A program made the translations under genes and the position numbers. From NCBI GenBank assembly GCA_963819115.1, contig CAWFUR010000012.1, forward strand, positions 124,001 to 188,000: a DNA stretch of 64,000 nt, written 5' to 3'. Source of the DNA: JACVRW01 sp963819115 (lineage in GTDB: Bacteria > Actinomycetota > Thermoleophilia > Solirubrobacterales > Thermoleophilaceae). The number at the start of each line of letters is the position of its first letter. Position 1 is the first letter of the stretch. The notes beneath the pieces are model-generated. The model was given only the letters and a program-made list of their open reading frames with translations, did not search any database and was not told the DNA's origin. This document shows, piece by piece, positions 58,540 to 64,000 of the stretch.

Positions 58540-59553
58540 ATGGCAGACCTGAACCGCCGTTTCCTGCTCCGCGAGCGCCCGACCGACCGCATCGGGCCCG
58601 ACACCTTCGAGCTGGTGGAGGAGGAGGTGCCGGAGATCGGCGACGGGGAGGCGCTCATGCGCACTGAGTGGATGTCGCTCGACCCGACCAACCGCACGTG
58701 GATCGACGACACGCCCACGTACCTTCCTCCGGTGGCCATCGGGGAGTGCATGCGCGCTCTCGGCCTCGCTCGGGTGGTGAAGTCGAACCATCCCGGCTAC
58801 GAGGAGGGCAAGCTCATGCAGGGCCTCGTGGGCTGGCAGGAGTACACGGTGGCCTCCGATGCCGCGCCGCTGCTTCCCACTCCAGACCTCGACGTGCCCC
58901 CGAGCTCGTTCCTGGGCGTGCTCGGGATGACCGGGCTCACGGCCTGGGTCGGCATCACTGAGATCGGCAACCCGCAGCCCGGCGAGACCGTGGTGGTGTC
59001 CGCCGCCGCCGGCGCGGTCGGCTCGGTGGCCGGGCAGCTCGCCAAGGCGAAGGGCGCCCGTGTGGTGGGGATCGCCGGGGGTCCGGACAAGACCGCGATG
59101 CTCACGAACGAGCTCGGCTTCGACGCCGTGGTGGACTACAAGGCGGACGACTGGCGTGAACAGCTCGCCGCGGCCACGCCCGACGGCATCGACGTGGACT
59201 TCGAGAACGTGGGTGGCGACATCATGGACGCGATCTTCGCCCGCCTGAACATCCGCTCACGGGTCGCGCTGTGCGGCCTGATCTCGGGCTACAACGAGGA
59301 GGGCGCACCGGCCGGGCCGCGCGCCTTCGGCAACCTGTTGATCAAGCGCTCCACCCTCCGTGGCTTCATCGTGCTCGACCACTTCCACCAGGCGCCCGAG
59401 GCCGTGGCCGAGATCTCCGGGCTGATGGCCGAGGGCAAGCTGAAGCCGCTCGAGACGGTGGTGGAGGGCTTCGAGCAACTGCCCGAGACCATCAACATGC
59501 TGTTCGACGGCGCGAACGTGGGCAAGCTCGTGGTGCGCCTGAACGGCGACTGA
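58540..59553 (+). CDS. NADP-dependent MDR oxidoreductase (CurA/prostaglandin-reductase-like)
   Basis: A 337-residue zinc-free medium-chain reductase. It starts NRRFLLRERPTDRIGPDTFE, typical of the CurA/YncB/leukotriene B4 dehydrogenase group, then LDPTNRTWIDD, MTGLTAWVGITEIG, the Rossmann motif VVSAAAGAVGSVAGQLAKAKG and VDFENVGGDIMDAIFARL. It reduces alpha,beta-unsaturated carbonyls with NADPH in characterised relatives. It is divergent from the phosphodiesterase gene. Confidence 0.92.
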   Translation: MADLNRRFLLRERPTDRIGPDTFELVEEEVPEIGDGEALMRTEWMSLDPTNRTWIDDTPTYLPPVAIGECMRALGLARVVKSNHPGYEEGKLMQGLVGWQEYTVASDAAPLLPTPDLDVPPSSFLGVLGMTGLTAWVGITEIGNPQPGETVVVSAAAGAVGSVAGQLAKAKGARVVGIAGGPDKTAMLTNELGFDAVVDYKADDWREQLAAATPDGIDVDFENVGGDIMDAIFARLNIRSRVALCGLISGYNEEGAPAGPRAFGNLLIKRSTLRGFIVLDHFHQAPEAVAEISGLMAEGKLKPLETVVEGFEQLPETINMLFDGANVGKLVVRLNGD

Positions 59554-59565
59554 CCCCGAGCCGGC

Positions 59566-60507
59566 TCAGGCGCTCGGGCAGGGCCTGGGCTTCGAGCTGC
59601 CGGGCAGCAGGCAGGCGTCGAAGCGCGTCGGCCTGTGCCCGCGCCGCAGGCGGAAGCGCGTGTACTTGCCGATCGTCCCGCGCTCGGTCACGAACAGCTC
59701 GATCACGGCGCCCGAGCGGAGGCGGTGCTCAAGACGGCGAAAGCGCACGACGCCCTTATCCGGCGCCACGGTCTTGCGCCGGTACGGGCAGGCTCGGCCG
59801 CGGCAGGAGAGCCGGACCTTCGCGCCGTCGGGCGCACGAACCGCCAGCCGGTCGACCCGCAGCGCCGTCCGGCCGAAGCTCACGCTCAGCCGCACCACGG
59901 GAAACGGGCTGAGCAGCTCGACCGGAGGTGTGCCGACCGCGATCACGCGCCGCGTCACGGCGGCCGCGCCGTCGCGGTCCACCACCCGCAGCCCCACCGT
60001 GTGGGGGCCGGCCCGGCCGAACTCGATGCCCGCCACCACGTTCCCCCCGTCGTCGTACTGACCGTCGCCGTCGATGTCCCATGCCTGGGCCGCGATCGGC
60101 CCGTCGGGGTCCAACGAGGTGGACGTGAGCATCACCGTGTCGCGGACCATCGGTGCCAGCGGCGCGAAGGAGAACGACGCCACCGGAGGGCGGTTGCGGA
60201 TCACGATCGTCTGCTTCTGGAGGGAGGCGTCGCCGTTCACGCAGAGCGTCACGCCGTAACGACCGGCGGTGGCGAACGCACGCGCGGCGCTCGCGCCCGT
60301 CGCGTCGTCGCAGGCGCCGTTCCCGTCGAGGTCCCACGCGAGGCTCGTGATCATGCCCGTCGCGGTGGAGGTGAACCTCACCACCTGGCCGGAGAGCGGC
60401 GACGCGGGGGAGAAGCTGAACGAGGCCGCCGGCACCTGGGCCTGGACGGGCGCGGAGAGAAGCACCGCGGCGGAGGCCAGCGCGGCGAGCGCGAGCGCAC
60501 CGCGCAC
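59566..60507 (-). CDS. Secreted PKD-domain protein
   Basis: A 313-residue exported protein. A signal peptide (residues 1-23, ending VQAQ) is followed by two PKD/Ig-like domains, each with the SxxWDxDGDG pattern: SLAWDLDGNGACDD (about 55-68) and AQAWDIDGDGQYDD (about 140-153). The C-terminal 100 residues are Arg-rich with two Cys (LSCRGRACPYR), a tail seen in Thermoleophilia secreted proteins. Likely a surface adhesion or scaffold protein without enzyme activity. Confidence 0.87.
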   Translation of the reverse strand: MRGALALAALASAAVLLSAPVQAQVPAASFSFSPASPLSGQVVRFTSTATGMITSLAWDLDGNGACDDATGASAARAFATAGRYGVTLCVNGDASLQKQTIVIRNRPPVASFSFAPLAPMVRDTVMLTSTSLDPDGPIAAQAWDIDGDGQYDDGGNVVAGIEFGRAGPHTVGLRVVDRDGAAAVTRRVIAVGTPPVELLSPFPVVRLSVSFGRTALRVDRLAVRAPDGAKVRLSCRGRACPYRRKTVAPDKGVVRFRRLEHRLRSGAVIELFVTERGTIGKYTRFRLRRGHRPTRFDACLLPGSSKPRPCPSA

Positions 60508-60590
60508 CTCAGCGACATCCTTGCGTAACGAGCAACCGACCTCCGGCGACGATCAGTCGCCGAAGCTACCACTCCCGGTTGGACCAGGCT

Positions 60591-60630
60591 GGGCGAGGAG
60601 CGCAGCCCGATCGTCGATCGGGCGAGCACC
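60591..60630 (-). repeat. Palindromic intergenic repeat, copy 5
   Basis: On the minus strand: CGGTGCTCG, palindrome CCCGATCGACGATCGGG, CTGCGCTCCTCGCCC. It lies between the PKD protein start and the stop of the sugar dehydrogenase gene and matches the other four copies in layout, with different loop bases. Confidence 0.75.
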
Positions 60631-60641
60631 GCAGCCAGTTA

Positions 60642-61787
60642 TTACTTGGGTGTGACCTTGAGGATCTTGTCCGTGTTGCCACCGTTGTCGGTGGTGATGT
60701 ACAGGTTGCCGTCCGGTCCCTGGACGGGAGAGCGGAGGCGCCCGTAACCACGGAGCGTGGTGGTGATCTCGGCCACATTGCCCTGTGCGTTCAGCTTGAA
60801 GAGGAGGAGTCGGCTGCCCTTCAGGAGGCCCACGGCGAGCAGGCCGTTCCACGAGCCCCAGCGCGTGCCGTTGATGAAGGTGGCGCCCGACGGGGCGACG
60901 GTCGGGAGACCCGAGGACCACAGCGCGCGGATGGCCCCGGGGAACTTCTGGAGGTCGGTCATCGGGACGCCCTCGTTGTAGCCGGGGCCCGAGGGTGACA
61001 CCGGATCCCAGCCGAACTGCCCGGCCACGAGCCGGTTGAGCTCGTCGTCCCGGTCCGTACCGTGCTCGGTCTGGAAGCCCATGCCGTCGCTCGCGCGGAA
61101 CGCGATCGATTGAACGTTGCGGTGTCCGTAGGAGAAGATGCGCGGGTCATAGATGCCATTTGGGTTGCCCGGCGCGCCGGTGCCGTCCTTGTTGATGTGC
61201 AGAACCTTGCCGCCGAGCGAGCGCGGGTTCTGCGGGACGGTGGCGGTGGCCGAGTCGCCCGTGCCCACCCAGAGGCGACCGTCCGGTCCGAAGCGCGGCC
61301 GGCAGCCGGAGTGACGCCCGAGCTCCCCGGCGATGTTCACGGGCGCGCCGGTGAAGATGTTGGTGCGATTGGTGAGCGTGGTGAAGCCCGGATCGACCGT
61401 CCAGCGGACGAGGCGCACGTCGTTGCTGGGCCCGCCGAGCGTGGAGGCCAGGCACACGTAGATGTAGTGGTTGGTGGCGAACGCGGGATCGACCGCGAGT
61501 CCCATCATTCCGGCCTCCGAGGCGCTCACCACGTCGGCGGGAGCGCCGAGCAGGCGCTTCTGCCCGTTGATGAAGGCGGAGATCCTCCCGGCGCGCTCGG
61601 TGTAGATCATCGTGTTGCCGGCGAAGCCCACGTCCCACGGATGGTCGACGCCAGTCACCGCCGCGGTGACGGTCACCTGCGGCGGGATCACGCAGCCCGA
61701 GAGGGCGACGATGGCGCAGCAGGCAATCGCAAGGCTCGCGATCACCCCAGCCCGACGGCGGCGGGTCGGTCCTTCCATGGGGCGCAT
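60642..61787 (-). CDS. PQQ-dependent sugar dehydrogenase-like lipoprotein (GSDH family)
   Basis: A six-bladed beta-propeller of about 381 residues in the glucose/sorbosone dehydrogenase family. Lipobox ALSGC is near residue 31. Family motifs include GVDHPWDVGFAGNTMIYTERAG as two blocks, MMGLAVDPAFATNHYIYV, LGRHSGCRPRFGPDGRLWVG (the His-Gly-Arg region), IFSYGHRNVQSIAF and GFQTEHGTDRDDELN. It oxidises sugars with PQQ in the periplasm-like space. ATG 61787 and ATG 61778 are both possible; an earlier ATG at 61847 gives an unlikely N-terminus. Confidence 0.88.
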   Translation of the reverse strand: MRPMEGPTRRRRAGVIASLAIACCAIVALSGCVIPPQVTVTAAVTGVDHPWDVGFAGNTMIYTERAGRISAFINGQKRLLGAPADVVSASEAGMMGLAVDPAFATNHYIYVCLASTLGGPSNDVRLVRWTVDPGFTTLTNRTNIFTGAPVNIAGELGRHSGCRPRFGPDGRLWVGTGDSATATVPQNPRSLGGKVLHINKDGTGAPGNPNGIYDPRIFSYGHRNVQSIAFRASDGMGFQTEHGTDRDDELNRLVAGQFGWDPVSPSGPGYNEGVPMTDLQKFPGAIRALWSSGLPTVAPSGATFINGTRWGSWNGLLAVGLLKGSRLLLFKLNAQGNVAEITTTLRGYGRLRSPVQGPDGNLYITTDNGGNTDKILKVTPK

Positions 61788-62001
61788 CCAGTAAGGAATA
61801 CCCGTTCTTGGGCCCAAAAAACAGACGTAACTCGCCGTATTGGCCATTTAGTGGCCCCCTCGGCACCTCGCGCGGGGTAAAGCGGAGGAGACCCTGGGCA
61901 CGGCGTCGTCAATGCACGGGTTACCCGCTCCCTCGGCCGGGGGTGGCGGCGCGGAAGGCCGCCCGCGCCGGACACGCCGACTGGCTACCCTCTCCCGGCG
62001 A

Positions 62002-62075
<74 letters not shown>

Positions 62076-62361
62076 CTCTAGGGATGCCGCTGTCTGAGCT
62101 GCTCCCCCGCTCTGGAGAGCAAATTCGTTTGCGCGCCCTCGGTATCCCCAGCCCGCTGGAATCCGCTGGGCTCCGCTGTTCTGGGTCGCTAACCTCCCCC
62201 ATCTCCTCCCCACCGGGACCCAGGCTGAGGGCCGACCAAAGAAGCAAGCCCGCTTGCGCGGCTGGCCGCTTGCTCGGTGGCTGTCGAGATGACTTCTCCC
62301 CCGCTGTCGGCGGGGGTCCCAGCCCTCGGGACGGACGGTCTTACGCGCTCCCGCTAGGCCC

Positions 62362-62704
62362 GAGCTCTCAAGCGGGCGGGGTACGCGGCTGAGATCGAGC
62401 GCCTCGACCAGCGGCGCTGCGAATCGGATCTTCCAGTTGGTTAGGAAGCCCCGGAGCTGTTCCTCGATGGCCCGGGTTCGATGCGCGGGCTGCTTCTGGT
62501 ACGTGCGAAACGCTCCCAGCTTCCCATGCGCAGCCAGGATCTCCTCCACGACGGGAGCACCCAGGTTCGGATCAGCTCGTCCTCCAGGTCCGCCTCGCAG
62601 ACGTAGAAGCCAAGTCGTTCCATGGCGGCACGGTCGAGGTCGAAACCGAGGCCGGCGCGCTCTAGTGCACGCCGAAGCGTGTCCTCTTCTCCCGCGTCGC
62701 ACAG
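62362..62704 (-). pseudogene. C-terminal fragment of OLD-family (TOPRIM) nuclease, frameshifted
   Basis: On the minus strand LCDAGEEDTLRRALERAGLG and YVCEADLEDELIR end in one frame near 62567. Homology continues in another frame with LGAPVVEEILAAHGKLG, FRTYQKQPAHRTRAIEEQLR and PLVEALDLSRVPRPLE. This is the typical C-terminus of ATP-dependent endonucleases with TOPRIM. The ATPase and most of the TOPRIM domain are missing, and a 1-nt deletion breaks the frame. No usable gene remains. Confidence 0.72.
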
Positions 62705-63064
62705 GCCGGCGTCCGCCGGCTGGGGTGGATCATGCGCATCCTGGCGGCGCTCGGCCGCTCGGCCCGGATGTCCCCCGCCCAGTCTGCGGACGTGGTGATC
62801 GAGATGGACGCCGTGAACGGCGAACTCGGACCCGACTTCGCCGCGCTGGAATGCCCGACCGTGTTCGTGGTTGGCACCGGAGCCCATTCGGGCGCCACCG
62901 AGGACGAGATGCGCACGGTGCGCGCTGCCGTCGCCGACGCCGAGGAGCGCAACAAGCGCATATCCGTGTTCGCGACGACGCCCCACAAGCACACGCAGAT
63001 CCTCAGCAAGGCCCCCGACACCGTGGTCGCCGCGATCGAGGACGTAGTCCACGGGTCTCGCTGA
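62666..63064 (+). pseudogene. C-terminal alpha/beta hydrolase fragment
   Basis: The open frame from 62666 reads RVLFSRVAQAGVRRLGW, VVIEMDAVNGELGPDFAAL, CPTVFVVGTGAHSGATEDEM and ATTPHKHTQILSKAPD. This matches the last third of an alpha/beta hydrolase, including the catalytic His region (HKHTQI). The N-terminal half with the nucleophile is absent and a stop precedes it. An ATG at 62732 could start a 110-aa peptide, but a functional enzyme is unlikely. Confidence 0.6.
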
Positions 63065-63084
63065 CCAGCGTTCGACCGCTCGAC

Positions 63085-63231
63085 GCATCGTCCTCTTCGC
63101 CGACCTCGTGCGCCTCGAGATCGAGCTGTTGGACGCTGTCGAGGCGCGGCTGCGCGGCGCGCTGGCGGGGGGCTGGAGCAACGAGAGCGGGCGACGCCCA
63201 GCAGGAGCCCGGGGCCGACGCCAGCCCCCCT
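63085..63231 (+). pseudogene. MarR-like N-terminal fragment
   Basis: The frame reads FADLVRLEIELLDAVEARLR, the first dimerisation helix of MarR-type regulators, then changes to unrelated low-complexity sequence (GRRPAGARGRRQPP) and stops near 63231. Only about 25 residues are convincing, so this is tentative. Confidence 0.4.
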
Positions 63232-63240
63232 GAGTCGAGG

Positions 63241-63360
63241 GTCTGGGTCGGGCGCCTCGTAATCGAGGATGCTCTCTCCTCCGGCGAGGTGGCCTTTGAC
63301 GGCTCAGCCGAGCTCGCTGGCAGCCTCCCGCGATGGATCGGGGTTCCTTCTCGCGCACGC
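63241..63360 (+). pseudogene. C-terminal fragment of an HTH regulator (HxlR/SCP2-like tail)
   Basis: About 40 residues read VWVGRLVIEDALSSGEVAFD and GSAELAGSLPRWIGVPSRA, resembling the C-terminal domain of HxlR-type regulators (pattern vW.G.ls..eAl.sG, LPrWl.lS). No DNA-binding part is present. From 63361 to about 63600 nothing gene-like is seen. Confidence 0.4.
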
Positions 63361-63603
63361 GAGTGCGAGGACGGGCCCACCCGTTTTGGGTCTCGCCGGG
63401 TTGGAAGACCGCTGAGGCTCGACCCGAGACACGCGGTCCGGCCGAGTACGGGGAACCTCGTCCGCCCGCCAATGGTCGTGCTCCTTCGCACTTCTTCGCT
63501 ATCGGGGCGACTCATTCGAATGTCGCTCGCAAGCTGAATCCGAGCGATTCCTACGGAGAATCCTCCGTATTCGACGCGTCGATTCAGATCAGGATGCACG
63601 AGG
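63361..63603. other. Gene-free stretch before the right-edge gene
   Basis: Together with the following hairpin this is about 300 nt without a convincing gene. Base composition drops (for example ATTCGAATG and GGAGAATCCTCCG near 63510-63570; the latter is a short palindrome). No promoter or repeat was recognised. Confidence 0.4.
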
Positions 63604-63625
63604 GGGGGCCGGCGTGCCGGCCCCC
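63604..63625 (-). terminator. Strong hairpin downstream of the Lys-rich protein gene
   Basis: GGGGGCCGGC (63604-63613) and GCCGGCCCCC (63616-63625) form a perfect 10-bp stem with a 2-nt loop, 37 nt after the stop of the leftward gene. There is no T-run on the minus strand, so termination is presumed from position. Confidence 0.6.
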
Positions 63626-63662
63626 GCCCCCGCGATCCGTTCCCGGGAAGCTGACCCCGGGC

Positions 63663-64000
63663 TCAGCCGAGCGGGCAGGCGTAGAACGCCTTGCTCAGCT
63701 TGACCTTGCTCTGCTTGGCCCCGATCTTCAGGAAGACCGTCGCCTTGATCGTGTACTTCTTGCCGAGCGTCGCCCCCTTGAGCTTGAAGGTCGTGCCGTA
63801 GGCCGGCTTCTTGTCGACCTTCTTCTGCTTGCCGAGCTGGAACAGGACCTTGCTCACCACGACATTGCCCGTCTTGTGCTTGAGCTTGGTGAGCTTGACC
63901 TTGACCTTCTTGGTCTTGCAGCTCGGGATCGTGACCTGGACCGAGGTCTTCTTCTTGCCCACCTTCTTCGACGCCTTGCCGCCGGCGGGCAGGCAGTTCG
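63663..64000 (-). CDS. Lys-rich secreted-type protein, C-terminal part (5' end outside window)
   Basis: The visible 112 codons run to the right edge without a start that must be used. The sequence alternates Lys and beta-branched residues (SCKTKKVKVKLTKLKHKTG, KLKGATLGKKYTIKATVFL, KVKLSKAFYACPLG) with paired Cys, like an Ig-fold C-terminal domain of exported Thermoleophilia proteins. A GTG at 63962 could in principle start it, but the open frame upstream (CLPAGGKASKKV) has the same composition. Function unknown; possibly anchoring to an acidic cell surface. Confidence 0.65.
   Translation of the reverse strand, partial: NCLPAGGKASKKVGKKKTSVQVTIPSCKTKKVKVKLTKLKHKTGNVVVSKVLFQLGKQKKVDKKPAYGTTFKLKGATLGKKYTIKATVFLKIGAKQSKVKLSKAFYACPLG

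Overview
The window is GC-rich (about 70% by eye), densely coded bacterial chromosome with many GTG and TTG starts and many 4-nt start/stop overlaps (GTGA, ATGA, TTGA). EttA, actinobacterial-type two-component systems, PKD and sugar-dehydrogenase lipoproteins, CocE and S33-like hydrolases and Lys/Arg-rich secreted C-terminal domains suggest a soil actinobacterium, most likely class Thermoleophilia (Solirubrobacterales-like). The taxonomy is inference; there is no rRNA gene in the window.

Layout. 0-7.3 kb: a cut-off PhoX-type phosphatase, a berberine-bridge-type flavoenzyme, tRNA-Asp, a four-gene minus-strand operon (His-rich membrane protein, cupredoxin, large membrane protein, 40-aa membrane peptide), a PHP-type phosphatase and two divergent PhoB-like DNA-binding genes. 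7.4-15.4 kb: a phosphate/polyphosphate block, pstS-pstC-pstA-pstB-phoU-ppx, then sixA and ppk. Candidate PHO-box arrays (11-bp phased TTCAC-like units) lie before phoX, the PHP gene, the short regulator and pstS, so 0-15 kb looks like one phosphate-response region. 15.4-23.7 kb: GH3 glycosidase, saccharopine-dehydrogenase-like protein, cyclic-nucleotide-binding protein, a lipid-modification operon (FAD oxidoreductase, DUF1365, cyclopropane-fatty-acid-synthase-like), an SDR and an M28 peptidase with membrane segments. 23.7-30.2 kb: divergent histidine kinase/response regulator, zinc-binding lipoprotein with a Zur-like box, two convergent zinc-ribbon genes, an L,D-transpeptidase with an N-terminal HTH-like domain, an ECF sigma factor overlapping an O6-alkylguanine methyltransferase gene, and tRNA-Ser.

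30.2-36.7 kb is an accessory region: two methyltransferases, three NTF2/SnoaL-like paralogues, two tandem DHFR-family proteins and an alpha/beta hydrolase. Degenerate copies of the tRNA-Ser 3' end and its downstream palindrome recur within it, which suggests integration scars. 36.6-47.8 kb is an envelope/carbohydrate region: membrane transporter, deacetylase, glycosyltransferase fused to a degenerate deacetylase domain, Kelch and YVTN propeller lipoproteins, GH5, a membrane PLC-like protein, an alpha/beta-hydrolase pseudogene and an SGNH lipoprotein. 47.8-61.8 kb: GNAT, CocE-like hydrolase, alpha/beta hydrolase, EttA, a MarR-YceI pair with shared operator-like palindromes, an S33-like peptidase, MEDS-HATPase protein, phosphodiesterase, MDR reductase, PKD protein and a sugar-dehydrogenase lipoprotein. 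62-64 kb: tRNA-Arg, a group of gene fragments (OLD nuclease, alpha/beta hydrolase, MarR, HTH regulator) and the C-terminus of a Lys-rich secreted protein.

A GC-rich palindromic intergenic repeat family (about 45-50 bp) occurs at 28.94, 53.78, 54.52, 54.57 and 60.59 kb. No CRISPR array, integrase, transposase or origin was recognised.
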